Source of the DNA: a virus
DNA length: 64,000 bases
IMG/VR virus record: IMGVR_UViG_3300030106_006201
Span: 1-64,000 of that record
Direction: 5' to 3' (one strand)
The notes below the pieces were generated by a model that was not told where the DNA came from, did not search any database, and saw only the letters and a program-made list of their open reading frames with translations. Below are positions 30,774-38,193 of the stretch, piece after piece; the first letter of the stretch is position 1; the number at the start of each line of letters is the position of its first letter. A program made the position numbers and the translations under genes.

Positions 30774-30913
30774 CGACCCAGCCCTTCGTCCGGCAGCCGC
30801 AGCGGGGGAACGCAATCCCAGCAGCGGCCAGTGAAGTTGCGGAACGGGCCGTGCTGCTCGCACATGCCTGCTCGCATTGGCATCGGATCATCGTCAGTAG
30901 AAGCGGGGTGCAT
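30770..30913 (-). CDS. Small Cys-containing protein (47 aa), operon leader
   Basis: ATG 30913 is preceded by a TACAGT -10 with 7 nt spacing, so probably leaderless. The product has CEQHGPFRNFTGRCWDCVPP, a C-x2-H...C-x2-C zinc ribbon. Its start (ATGCACCCC) repeats in three other promoter-proximal genes. It leads the operon that contains the AAA ATPase. Confidence 0.6.
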   Translation of the reverse strand: MHPASTDDDPMPMRAGMCEQHGPFRNFTGRCWDCVPPLRLPDEGLGR

Positions 30914-30920
30914 ACCCGAG

Positions 30921-30949
30921 ACTGTACCGCGATCACAAAACCGGGGCAA
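30921..30949 (-). promoter_or_regulatory. Minus-strand promoter with operator-like GTGATCGC
   Basis: Read on the minus strand: TTGCCC (30949-30944), 17-bp spacer, TACAGT (30926-30921), ATG at 30913. GTGATCGC (30936-30929) in the spacer is a 7/8 match to GTGATCAC. Confidence 0.55.
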
Positions 30950-30960
30950 GGCTGCCCGTG

Positions 30961-31221
30961 CTACCTGTAGTCGGCTTGGATCGGTTCAACGATGCGGCAC
31001 GTACCCATCAGGTGAGGCAGATAGTGCGGATCGTTTTCGTCGCCGTCGTAGGACGGGCATTCACACGGGCAGTCGTAGGAGTCGAGCCCCTTGCAGCGCC
31101 CGCCATACCGGGTGTGTTCCCGGTATTCGTGGCGGCATGTGCAGGGCACCACGTACCGGTCGAGGGTGGGGTGCTCGCCGAGCATGAGGACAACGGGCGG
31201 CTTCCCGGCGTGGCAGCTCAT
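30961..31221 (-). CDS. Cys-rich hypothetical protein (86 aa)
   Basis: ATG 31221 overlaps the upstream stop. PCTCRHEYREHTRYGGRCKG and CPCECPSYDGDEND give a Cys/His set typical of the phage YCxCxHxxxxH...GxCxxC zinc motif. Last gene of the right minus-strand operon. Function unknown. Confidence 0.6.
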   Translation of the reverse strand: MSCHAGKPPVVLMLGEHPTLDRYVVPCTCRHEYREHTRYGGRCKGLDSYDCPCECPSYDGDENDPHYLPHLMGTCRIVEPIQADYR

Positions 31222-31403
31222 TTCGCGCCCGCCTGTGCATGGTCTGCGCATCCGCAGCGTTCCGGCGCGTCCACTTCGAATCCTTCCGGCCACCAGTCTT
31301 CGGGAACCTCATCGAGCCCCGCGTCGGCGGCGGCGTCGACCAGGATGAAAACGATATCGACGTGCCGCCAATTGCCGACGCCGCCGGGTAGCCGCGCGCT
31401 CAT
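31218..31403 (-). CDS. Hypothetical protein (61 aa)
   Basis: ATG 31403 overlaps the HNH-like gene's stop. MSARLPGGVGNWRHVDIVFI... continues into an acidic segment and CGCADH. No motif is recognised. Confidence 0.5.
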   Translation of the reverse strand: MSARLPGGVGNWRHVDIVFILVDAAADAGLDEVPEDWWPEGFEVDAPERCGCADHAQAGAK

Positions 31404-32032
31404 TTCGCGCCAGCTTTCTGCTTGTCGACCCAGCGCTGCGACGCGTCGCGCTGGCAGTCCCGGCAGACCGTCGTGCCGTAGCTGTCGAAACGGGTGTTCT
31501 GCTCGGTGCGGCGGTGCCCGTTGCGGCACTCCGGCGACAACTCGTCCATGGTCCGTTCACGCCCCACGCCGCCGCGCCGCTGCCATTCGTAAGACTTCAA
31601 CCTGTTACATTTCGCGCACCGAAAACCCTTGCCGGGCTTGTTTTCCTGCCGGTTCTGGCGCGTCCACAGATGGCCTTGCGGGCACGTCAACGACACCACC
31701 AGGTTGTCCCGGTAGGTTTGCCCCGCCACGCCCCGCGCGCACAACACCTGCGCGTGCAGGTCATTCACGCAGCGCTGATTACCGCACCGCGCATACAGGA
31801 ACAGGCCGGTCGGCAAGTCGACGCCGCGGGCCAGCCGCCAGGCGTACCGCCTCGGAATCCAGGAACGCCGGTGCCCGTGCTCGTCCACGTCATCCCAGAA
31901 CCGGCCGTGCCCGTTATCCGAGGTGGCCGACGCCGCCCACAGCACGCACGGCGACCCCTCGAAAACTGATTCGTGGTCGACTATCAGTTTGGCGGCGAAA
32001 CGCTGCGGGGCCGGCAGTTTCAGTACACCCAC
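31400..32032 (-). CDS. HNH-like protein with zinc ribbons (210 aa)
   Basis: Residues 25-100 follow the phage HNH layout: CVLWAASATSDNGHGRFW, RRYAWRLARGVDLPTGLFLY, then ARCGNQRCVNDLHAQVLC. In active relatives this last part reads H.CDN..CVNP.HL; here an Ala-Arg replaces the usual catalytic His, so activity is doubtful. Two zinc ribbons follow (CPQGH...CAKC and CRNGH...CRDC). GTG 32032 start, overlapping the RHH gene by 13 nt. Probably a homing endonuclease or a derivative that now binds DNA. Confidence 0.65.
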   Translation of the reverse strand: MGVLKLPAPQRFAAKLIVDHESVFEGSPCVLWAASATSDNGHGRFWDDVDEHGHRRSWIPRRYAWRLARGVDLPTGLFLYARCGNQRCVNDLHAQVLCARGVAGQTYRDNLVVSLTCPQGHLWTRQNRQENKPGKGFRCAKCNRLKSYEWQRRGGVGRERTMDELSPECRNGHRRTEQNTRFDSYGTTVCRDCQRDASQRWVDKQKAGAK

Positions 32033-32250
32033 GCGACACGCTCCACGCTGCCGTTTTTGCGGACCAGGATTTCGTGCCCGGTGTCGCGCCAGGCTTCGAT
32101 GCTGTCGGCCATGCCCACAAAGCGCCGCACCACTTCGGTGACGGTCAGCTCGTGTTTCGCCGCGTACCGCCGCAGCGCCGCCTCGGTTTGCGCGTTGATG
32201 TTGATGTTGAGCCGCGTCTGCCGCGGCCTATCCTGGGGTGCAGATGCCAT
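32020..32250 (-). CDS. Ribbon-helix-helix regulator (76 aa)
   Basis: RLNININAQTEAALRRYAAK (about 13-32) is an RHH strand plus first helix, and ELTVTEVVRRFVGMADSI the turn and second helix. It ends GHEILVRKNGSVERVAWVY. Transcribed from a divergent region with two exact GTGATCAC sites, so it is the best candidate for a self-regulating repressor of that motif. ATG 32250 is 6 nt downstream of a minus-strand TAGCAT. It heads the operon down to 30961. Confidence 0.75.
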   Translation of the reverse strand: MASAPQDRPRQTRLNININAQTEAALRRYAAKHELTVTEVVRRFVGMADSIEAWRDTGHEILVRKNGSVERVAWVY

Positions 32251-32256
32251 GCAGAC

Positions 32257-32324
32257 ATGCTACGGCTGGAAACGGTGATCACACAACCCTAGACGTTCCG
32301 TGATCACCGTGATAGCGTGACGGC
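32257..32324. promoter_or_regulatory. Divergent control region with two GTGATCAC sites
   Basis: Minus strand: TAGCAT (32262-32257), 6 nt before ATG 32250. Plus strand: TAGACG (32290-32295), 17 bp, TAGCGT (32313-32318), 6 nt before ATG 32325. Exact GTGATCAC palindromes at 32275-32282 and 32300-32307 fall in the minus promoter's -35/spacer region and the plus spacer respectively; a half-like GTGATAGC is at 32309-32316. Confidence 0.6.
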
Positions 32325-33011
32325 ATGCACCCCGCCACCTACCTGTTCAACCGAACCCCAATCCGCGCACGCCCCGACCACGTGACCGGCCTAGACCCCC
32401 GCCTCATAGAAGCCACGCCAAACCTACGCCGAGCCAGCCTGCCGAACGCCGCCATGTTCGGCGGCCCGCTAGTGCGCAAGTGCCTAGAACAGGCCCCACT
32501 CGCAGGCGACCGCTTACACATCATCGTCGACACCAAAGTCTCGATGCTCATGCCCGGATGGCTGCCGGCGATACCGGGCTGGCACACCGACGGCGTCCCG
32601 CGCGGTCGCAACCTCAACCCCGCCGCCGCAGGCCAACCGTCGATGGCAGAGCAGCACCAACAGTCCGAGGCGGGGTACTTCCCGCGCTACCACACCATCA
32701 TCGTCGGCAACGACTGCCCGACCGAGTTCCTCCACAGCCCCCTCACCCTCGCCCTTGAACACGGTGAAAGTGAGGACCTTTACGCGGAGATGACCAGACT
32801 CGTAGATGGAGGCGGTCATGTCGTTGACGTTCCCCGCCCGAATGAGTGGGTGTCGTGGGACTGGTGGAACGTCCACCGCGCCACCGAGGCAACCGAACGC
32901 GGCTGGCGACTACTTGTGCGGGTTACCGAATCCGACACCATCCCGCCAGCCGAGACAGGATTCATCCGCGCACAAAACCAGGTGTACGTCCCCCGAGAGT
33001 TCGGCTGGTAG
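32325..33011 (+). CDS. Possible 2OG-Fe(II) oxygenase-like protein (228 aa)
   Basis: Begins MHPATYLFNRTPIR from a leaderless, operator-bearing promoter. IVDTKVSMLMPGW leads to IPGWHTDGVP, an H-x-D pair, and later WDWWNVHRATEATERGWRLL with a distal H and R, the ligand order of 2-oxoglutarate/Fe(II) dioxygenases (double-stranded beta-helix). The similarity is by pattern; a JBP/TET-like DNA role or a small-molecule role cannot be told apart. It stands alone between the minus-strand island and the capsid control region. Confidence 0.45.
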   Translation: MHPATYLFNRTPIRARPDHVTGLDPRLIEATPNLRRASLPNAAMFGGPLVRKCLEQAPLAGDRLHIIVDTKVSMLMPGWLPAIPGWHTDGVPRGRNLNPAAAGQPSMAEQHQQSEAGYFPRYHTIIVGNDCPTEFLHSPLTLALEHGESEDLYAEMTRLVDGGGHVVDVPRPNEWVSWDWWNVHRATEATERGWRLLVRVTESDTIPPAETGFIRAQNQVYVPREFGW

Positions 33012-33338
33012 CCCACCTCTACTGACAACGGATAGAAGCCTGGCATTGTCGGACCCTCCCAGGCCCTGACCCTCCCATTGACCGCTCACCGTCTGGTCCG
33101 CACCACGTCTGGCCCCTCGGCGGTGTGGCCGTAGGGGCTTCGATCCGTACCGTCGGGCTGCTCTAGATCAGTCGTCGGGTGCCCCGCCTGCTTTCGGGGA
33201 CTTGTGGAGTGAGCTCAACGCCGGGCGGCCGTGTCAGGTACCGCGGGACGCAGGCAGGTAGGCAGCTGGTTTGGTGACCCGGCGGGCTGCCCTCGCATCA
33301 AAACGCCGGTAGTTCTCCCTACATGTAGGGGCTGGCGT

Positions 33339-33368
33339 TGACGGGGCACACGCGATGGTGTGTAGAAT
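33339..33368 (+). promoter_or_regulatory. Strong late promoter upstream of the capsid gene
   Basis: TTGACG-18-TAGAAT, start of transcription expected near 33375. The palindrome CCCTACATGTAGGG ends 7 bp upstream of the -35, a good activator or repressor position. Confidence 0.6.
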
Positions 33369-33393
33369 CGCAACCAGCCGTCCAAAGCTGTTT

Positions 33394-33432
33394 CGACCCT
33401 CGCCCCTTCGGGAGCGGGGGTCGACTCTTTTC
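33394..33432 (+). terminator. UUCG-capped hairpin terminator/attenuator
   Basis: CGACCCTCGCCCC, loop TTCG, GGAGCGGGGGTCG: 12 of 13 positions pair, counting one G-U, with one C/A mismatch; then ACTCTTTTCT. It lies about 20-50 nt after the expected transcription start, so it would yield a roughly 55-60 nt RNA or act as an attenuator of the late operon. Confidence 0.6.
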
Positions 33433-33548
33433 TACCACGCGCGCCCGCGAAATGCCCACGCCCGCCCTGCCCGCACACACCCGTCCTACTGTCTGTTTCG
33501 CAGAGAGTTCCCGGTTGGGAGCGACCGACAATGGACAGGAGCAGGGTT

Positions 33549-35588
33549 GTGAAGTTCCCTGAGAAGCTTCCCGCCGGAGCCGCCGAGCTGAAGACGCTCA
33601 AGGATGAGGCCACCACCGAGCTGCACAACTGGCTCAAGCGCCACGAGGCGGGCGAGCAGTTCAGCGAGGATGAGCAGGCCGAGTTCGAGAAGGTGTACTC
33701 GTTCCACAGCGAGGTCACTTCCGCCCACGAGTCTGCGGAGGCCGAGTCGGCGCGCCGCGCGGACCTGTTCGCGAAGGCCGCGGAGGCGGTGAAGCCGCCC
33801 GCCGAACCCGAGCCCGCAGCCCCGGAGCCCGAGCCGGAACCGGAGCCCGAACCCGCCAAGGCCGAGCAGCCCGCACCGCCCGCGCCCGCACCGGCGACCC
33901 CGGAGCCCGAACCGGCAGCCCCCGCCGCCCCCGAGTCCGGGGAACTGGTCGCCGCATCCGCGCGGCAGCCCGTGTCGTTCGCCGGGGCCAGCGGAGGCCG
34001 CAACGACATACCCGCCCCCGTCGACACCCCCGACGCGCAGCCCGCCGGCGGCCTCGAACTGCTGCCGTCCTGCCCCAACTACCGGGCAGACCGCGACCAA
34101 GGCCTCGTCTCGTTCGCCACCCTCGCCGAGCGCATCAACAGTGTTGCCCGCGGTAACCGGCGCGCCATCAAGCCGACCGGCAACCGCGGCGGCCTGGCAT
34201 CCCAAGAGCTGGCCATGATCCGCCGGCCCGGCATCAACGTGGTCAAGGACTACAACGAGCTGCTCACCGAGCTGAACCGGCTCAACGCCGAAGCCGACGG
34301 GCCGCAGGGCCTGGTCGCCTCCGGCGGCTGGTGCGCCCCGTCCGAGCAGATCTACAGCTTCTGCGACCCGGTGATGGCCACCGACCTTATCTCGCTTCCC
34401 GAGATCGGCATTTCGCGGGGCGGCATCATCTTCCCCACCGAACCCGACGTGTCCGCTCTGCTGTCCGATTTCGCGTTCCAGTTCTACTTCACCGAAGCCG
34501 AACTGGAGGCCGAGGACGGCAACGGTGACCCGACCGCCATCAAGGAACTCATCGAAATTGAGTGCCCCGATGACATGGTGGAGCACCGGCTGAACGCGAT
34601 CGGCTACGGCGTGAAGGGCGGCATCCTGCAGAACCAGGCGTGGCCGGAGCTGACGGCGTGGTGGCTGCAGACGTTCGCCCAAGCCCACCTGCGCGGCGTG
34701 TCGTGGCGCACCATCAACGACATGGTGGCCGGGTCGGGTGTGCCGATCGTCACCCCCACTGACGCGGTGATCGGCGCGACCAGCTCGGTTCTGAACGCGT
34801 TGGAGATCAACGCGATGAACCTGCGCCTCAAAAAGGGTCTGTCGCGTACCGCGGTGATCGAGGTGGTGGCCCCGTCGTGGCTGCCCAGCGTGATCCGCTC
34901 CGACCTGGCCATGCGCGAAGGCCTCGACGCGCTCGCCGTGTCCGACGGCCAGATCCTGGAATGGATGCGCGCCCGCAACATCGCGCCGCAGTTCGTGGCC
35001 GACTGGCAGGCCCGCGGCGTCGGCCAGCCTGGCCACCTGGACACCAAGACCTGGCCCGGCTACGCCGACGTGATCATGTACCCGCGCGGCACCTGGTTCC
35101 GGTCGATGTCCGAGGTGATCACCCTGGGCGCCATGTACCCGATCGAGCAGGTGACGGTGAACCGGTTCACCCACATGTTCACCGAGGACGCCATCCTGGT
35201 CGCGAAGCGCTGCGACGACTCGATCATCTCGCGGATGCCGCTGTGCGTGAACGGCGCGGTCGGCGCCCGCGAGCAGATCACGTGCAGCTACACCGGTGTG
35301 GAAACCCTGACCGCGACGGTCACCATCACCGGCACCCCGACCGGCGGCACATGGGAGGCCACGCTGGGCGGCCAGTCCACCGATATCGCCCACAACGCTT
35401 CGGCCGCGCAGGTGAAGACGGCGCTGGTCGCGCTGGACGACTCGTTCCTGGCCGCGGACTTCACCACCACCGGCGGCGCCCTGCCCGGCACCCCGGTCGT
35501 GGTGACCTACCCGGCCGAGCTGGGGGCGCTCACCGTCGACGGCACCGACCTGACGGGCGGCACCTCGCCGGCAGTGACCGTGTCCTGA
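33549..35588 (+). CDS. Major capsid protein with N-terminal scaffold region and C-terminal Ig-like domain
   Basis: 679 residues from GTG 33549, which has AGGAG 7 nt upstream; ATG 33531 is an alternative. Residues 1-85 are a coiled-coil delta-type scaffold. A Pro/Glu-rich linker (EPEPEPEPEP) follows. The HK97-like core runs from about 150 to 570 (RPGINVVKDYNELLTELNRL, GGWCAPSEQIYSFCDPVMAT, HMFTEDAILVAKRCDD). From about 575 a 100-residue Ig-like domain (TVTITGTPTGGTWEATL...LGALTVDGTDLTGG) is added. Related repeats end the tail tube protein at 38293. The protease fused to MuF probably removes the N-terminal region. Confidence 0.85.
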   Translation: MKFPEKLPAGAAELKTLKDEATTELHNWLKRHEAGEQFSEDEQAEFEKVYSFHSEVTSAHESAEAESARRADLFAKAAEAVKPPAEPEPAAPEPEPEPEPEPAKAEQPAPPAPAPATPEPEPAAPAAPESGELVAASARQPVSFAGASGGRNDIPAPVDTPDAQPAGGLELLPSCPNYRADRDQGLVSFATLAERINSVARGNRRAIKPTGNRGGLASQELAMIRRPGINVVKDYNELLTELNRLNAEADGPQGLVASGGWCAPSEQIYSFCDPVMATDLISLPEIGISRGGIIFPTEPDVSALLSDFAFQFYFTEAELEAEDGNGDPTAIKELIEIECPDDMVEHRLNAIGYGVKGGILQNQAWPELTAWWLQTFAQAHLRGVSWRTINDMVAGSGVPIVTPTDAVIGATSSVLNALEINAMNLRLKKGLSRTAVIEVVAPSWLPSVIRSDLAMREGLDALAVSDGQILEWMRARNIAPQFVADWQARGVGQPGHLDTKTWPGYADVIMYPRGTWFRSMSEVITLGAMYPIEQVTVNRFTHMFTEDAILVAKRCDDSIISRMPLCVNGAVGAREQITCSYTGVETLTATVTITGTPTGGTWEATLGGQSTDIAHNASAAQVKTALVALDDSFLAADFTTTGGALPGTPVVVTYPAELGALTVDGTDLTGGTSPAVTVS

Positions 35589-35712
35589 CCGCAGGGGAGC
35601 TGTCAACATAGACGGAGGCAGGTGTAGCGCGTGAACAGGGTGGCCTTCCGAGGGTGCATACCGCGCAGCGCGCCACACCTGCCTCTCCCGTGCAGGAAAG
35701 GACTGATCGATC
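35589..35712 (+). other. Long RNA hairpin between capsid and next gene
   Basis: GAGGCAGGTGT (35615-35625) pairs with ACACCTGCCTC (35675-35685), and GCGCG (35627-35631) with CGCGC (35669-35673), closing a 37-nt internal stretch. No T-run follows, so processing, stability or partial termination is more likely than a simple terminator. GCAGGAAAGG then precedes ATG 35713. Confidence 0.6.
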
Positions 35713-36486
35713 ATGGCTGAGTTGCAACCGGTGCAGTTCCAGGCCCCGCCGGTCAACCCGGCCGCCCCGAACCTGTACGCCGTCATCAACTGGCAGCAGG
35801 ACGGCGGGGACGGGCCGCTGCGGTTCCTGACCGGTGTGGACGTGGAGCCGTTCAACTACGGCGCCGCCGCCGGGGTGTGGGGCGCGGCGTGGTGCGCCTC
35901 CGAGGATGATCTGGCCGTCGACGATGTGAAAGACATCAACGACCGCCCCGACTTCCCGGCCACGTACACGGCGGGCACGTTCTTCGGCTACGACGAGTGC
36001 ACGCCCCGCGACATGTCGGAGGTGCAGGCCCGGGCCGCCCAGAATCAGCGGGTGTTGGAGCCGTCGTCGGTGGAGGACATGGTGGCCACCCGGCTGCTGG
36101 CCGACGTGTCCGGCGACGAGATTGCGGCCGTCACGGTGGTGGCCGCGGTCGGCGTGCTGGAGGCGGCGATCGCGCAGACCGGCATCCCGGGCTTCATTCA
36201 CGCCGCCCCGCAGTGGGCGGCGCCGGCCGCGGAGGCCAACCTGATCAGCCGGCAGGGCGCGCTGCTGCGCACCCCGCTGGGCAACACGTGGGTGTTCGGC
36301 GGCGGCTACGTCGACACCCTCACCGACACGCTGGTCGCCACCAGCCAGCCGTACGGGTGGCGCGGCCCGCAGAACGTGCACCCGGCGTTGAAGATGGAAC
36401 ACAACCGGTACGTGACGGTGGCCGAGCGTTCGGTGCTGGTCGCGTGGGAGGCCACCATCGCGGCGGCCACGATCGGAGCGGAGTGA
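35713..36486 (+). CDS. Structural protein encoded after the capsid (257 aa)
   Basis: MAELQPVQFQAPPVNPAAPN leads to a protein with a mixed fold. The segment DMVATRLLADVSGDEIAAVT and the end (GPQNVHPALKMEHNRYVTVA, then ERSVLVAWEATIAA) recall actinophage virion proteins encoded next to the capsid gene, described only as structural. A head-decoration or second capsid-related role is possible. Good ribosome site GGAAAGG. The stop overlaps the next start. Confidence 0.6.
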   Translation: MAELQPVQFQAPPVNPAAPNLYAVINWQQDGGDGPLRFLTGVDVEPFNYGAAAGVWGAAWCASEDDLAVDDVKDINDRPDFPATYTAGTFFGYDECTPRDMSEVQARAAQNQRVLEPSSVEDMVATRLLADVSGDEIAAVTVVAAVGVLEAAIAQTGIPGFIHAAPQWAAPAAEANLISRQGALLRTPLGNTWVFGGGYVDTLTDTLVATSQPYGWRGPQNVHPALKMEHNRYVTVAERSVLVAWEATIAAATIGAE

Positions 36487-37007
36487 TGACCATGAACGGT
36501 GTGGATGTGGTGGTCGATGATGGTGTCGCCACGTTCGATTTTCGGGAGCGCGGCACGCGCGGCCCCGGGCTGGCCGCGCTGATCGCGGCGGGCGGGAAGC
36601 CGCGGAAGGTGACGCGGGGCGGGCCGCGGCCCCGCTACGAGGTGGACGAGTCCGTGGCGCGGCGCGCCGGGCTGCTGGCTGAGCCGGTGGAGGCGCTGGC
36701 CACGGATGTGCGGACCTCGGCGGGGGACGCGACGGGCATTGTGCAGCCCACGGTGCCGTCGTCGGTGAATGCGCACACACAGTCGCAGCATCACGGCAAG
36801 CTGCGCCAGCGCGAGCAGCAGCCCACACTCGGCGACCGGCCCGCCGCATTGGCCGAGCCGGAGCAGCCGGTGACCTGGCCGGAAGGCGAACCGAACGACG
36901 ATTGGCGCCGCGACGAAATCGATGACTACGCGTTGGCGCACGGACTCGACACCCGAGACATCCGGCTCAAAGCCGACGCGCTGCAGGCGATCAAGGATGC
37001 CAGCTGA
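36486..37007 (+). CDS. Head-region protein with HeH/LEM-like C-terminus (173 aa)
   Basis: ATG 36486 overlaps the upstream stop (a second ATG at 36492 is possible). The middle is Gln/His rich and disordered. The end, WRRDEIDDYALAHGLDTRDI then KADALQAIKDA, has the two-helix HeH/LEM pattern common in phage head-tail proteins. Likely a connector-associated component. Confidence 0.6.
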   Translation: MTMNGVDVVVDDGVATFDFRERGTRGPGLAALIAAGGKPRKVTRGGPRPRYEVDESVARRAGLLAEPVEALATDVRTSAGDATGIVQPTVPSSVNAHTQSQHHGKLRQREQQPTLGDRPAALAEPEQPVTWPEGEPNDDWRRDEIDDYALAHGLDTRDIRLKADALQAIKDAS

Positions 37008-37273
37008 TGGCCGACCTGTTCACCGCGCCCCCCAAATTCTGGCGCGACACCCGCGAACGCACCGTCAGCTCAGCTGTCCAAGGCTTCGTCACCGGCGCCG
37101 GCCTGCAGCAGGGCGGCGAATGGGTCGGCCAGGTCGACCTGTCGGTGCTGCCCTGGCAGGGCGCGCTGCTCGGCGCCGCAGGCATGGGCTTTTTCACGTT
37201 CGTGAAATGCATCTACGCTCGCACGAAAGGCGACAAGGATGACGCCTCGCTGGTGAAACTCGATGGGGCCTGA
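37007..37273 (+). CDS. r1t-like holin
   Basis: 88 residues. FWRDTRERTVSSAVQGFVTG then LPWQGALLGAAGMGFFTFVK and ARTKGDKDDASL match the r1t holin family (FWKDALERAVKTFAQ...; SVGKAALLSLLKS; GDPGTASLV). It has two possible membrane segments. Holins permeabilise the membrane to time lysis. Here the gene is over 20 kb from the lysins, in the head-tail region, as in some actinophages that place holin-like genes apart. Confidence 0.65.
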   Translation: MADLFTAPPKFWRDTRERTVSSAVQGFVTGAGLQQGGEWVGQVDLSVLPWQGALLGAAGMGFFTFVKCIYARTKGDKDDASLVKLDGA

Positions 37274-37307
37274 CCGGAGGAACTCGACATGGCGGGAGGA
37301 GTGACCC

Positions 37308-37580
37308 GTGTTTGGGCTCTCGCCGGATCAATGGGACGACTGGTCGGCTATCGGGCTGCTGACAGCGTTGTGTGTTGTCCTTGGATGGCTGGTCCTGTCT
37401 GGCCGGCTGGTTCCCCGCAAACAGGTCGACGCCGAGAAAGCGCCCCTGGTTTCGGAGGTCGACTTTCTGCGCCGCGCCAACTCGGCGAAAGACGAAACGA
37501 TCAGCGTGCAGGCGAAGATGCTGTCCGAGCGCGACCTGATGGCGGCGGTTCGCGACTACATGCAGCAGACCCCGCGATGA
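37308..37580 (+). CDS. Membrane protein with coiled-coil tail (90 aa)
   Basis: GTG 37308 has GGGAGGAG 8 nt upstream. One span (IGLLTALCVVLGWLVLSG), then a basic junction and a coiled coil (VSEVDFLRRANSAKDETISV). This layout is common for the gene after an r1t-like holin and may be an accessory holin or spanin-like factor. Confidence 0.65.
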   Translation: MFGLSPDQWDDWSAIGLLTALCVVLGWLVLSGRLVPRKQVDAEKAPLVSEVDFLRRANSAKDETISVQAKMLSERDLMAAVRDYMQQTPR

Positions 37581-37780
37581 GGTGGCCGTGGCAGCGGCAC
37601 CAGCGCGCCGCGGTGACCAAGGCGCGCCAGCGCGCCGCGGACGCCGCCGCCGAAGCCGACCGCGCCACCGAGCAGCTGCGGCAGGTGAAACGGTCCGCGG
37701 CGACCGAGTCGGTGCGCTCAGCCGCCATCAAAGCCGAGTTCACCAGCCTGCTCGACGCCGCGTTCCAGGCCCGGCGATGA
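37577..37780 (+). CDS. Small coiled-coil protein (67 aa)
   Basis: ATG 37577 overlaps the previous stop. MRWPWQRHQRAAVTKARQRA then heptad-rich sequence (AAAEADRATEQLRQVKRS). It resembles the MRWPW-start phage proteins that accompany holin clusters. Function unknown. Confidence 0.6.
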   Translation: MRWPWQRHQRAAVTKARQRAADAAAEADRATEQLRQVKRSAATESVRSAAIKAEFTSLLDAAFQARR

Positions 37781-38193
37781 AACTCGTCCGCAGACACGCC
37801 TTCACTCTGGGATATGTGACATCGGCGGTGGCGGTGGCCGCGGTGATCGCCGCCGACATGTGGGCCGACCCCAACTACCAGTTCATGGCGAACGTGGCGC
37901 TGCTCGCCATCGCCGGCCTGGTCGCCGCGTTCACGCTCACGTTCTGGGTGTGGTCGGATTGGCGGTCAAGCCAGCTGGGTTTCGTGTTCCTGCGCAAATG
38001 CATCACCCTGACCGCGGTGATGGCGCTGGCCGCGATGGCCGCCTGGTGGGACCAGCACTTCCCGGGCCGCCAGCATCTGCGGTTCGCCGTGTTCACGCTC
38101 GGCGCCCTGTGGTATGCGCCGATGCTGATCGTGCTGGTGCGCACCATCCGACGCTCCCGCCGGGCGCGCGCCGCCGCCGACGCCGACACCTGA
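37777..38193 (+). CDS. Four-span membrane protein (138 aa)
   Basis: ATG 37777 overlaps the upstream stop. Spans near 8-27, 36-58, 69-92 and 102-122 (FTLGYVTSAVAVAAVIAADM, ANVALLAIAGLVAAFTLTFW, ITLTAVMALAAMAAWW, FAVFTLGALWYAPMLIVLVR). Together with 37007 and 37308 it forms a membrane cluster, perhaps lysis or exclusion related. Confidence 0.6.
   Translation: MKLVRRHAFTLGYVTSAVAVAAVIAADMWADPNYQFMANVALLAIAGLVAAFTLTFWVWSDWRSSQLGFVFLRKCITLTAVMALAAMAAWWDQHFPGRQHLRFAVFTLGALWYAPMLIVLVRTIRRSRRARAAADADT

Larger units (their letters stand above)
33012..33548 (+). promoter_or_regulatory. 537-bp capsid leader region: hairpins, palindrome, promoter, terminator
   Basis: The largest non-coding stretch. Hairpin 33112-33138 (GCCCCT/AGGGGC with CGGC/GCCG) and a weaker CCCCG/CGGGG at 33182-33199 could end transcription of the oxygenase-like gene. 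A perfect 14-bp palindrome CCCTACATGTAGGG is at 33318-33331. TTGACG (33339-33344), 18 bp, TAGAAT (33363-33368) is the strongest promoter in the window. A UUCG-capped hairpin follows at 33394-33423. I see no tRNA or ORF. Confidence 0.65.

Noticed and set aside
32020-32250. RHH gene as an antitoxin of a toxin-antitoxin pair
   Set aside because: The adjacent minus-strand gene is HNH-like with zinc ribbons, not a recognisable toxin such as RelE or a PIN protein.
33012-33548. tRNA or integration site in the capsid leader
   Set aside because: No cloverleaf, TTCGAATC-type T-arm or CCA end could be built, and no integrase gene is visible.
35115-35122. GTGATCAC inside the capsid gene (and 45291-45298 in the tape measure)
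   Set aside because: Both lie within long coding sequences with no promoter elements beside them; in the capsid gene it encodes the in-frame Val-Ile-Thr.
33486-35855. 789-codon minus-strand ORF
   Set aside because: Antisense shadow of the capsid gene; no motif or promoter.
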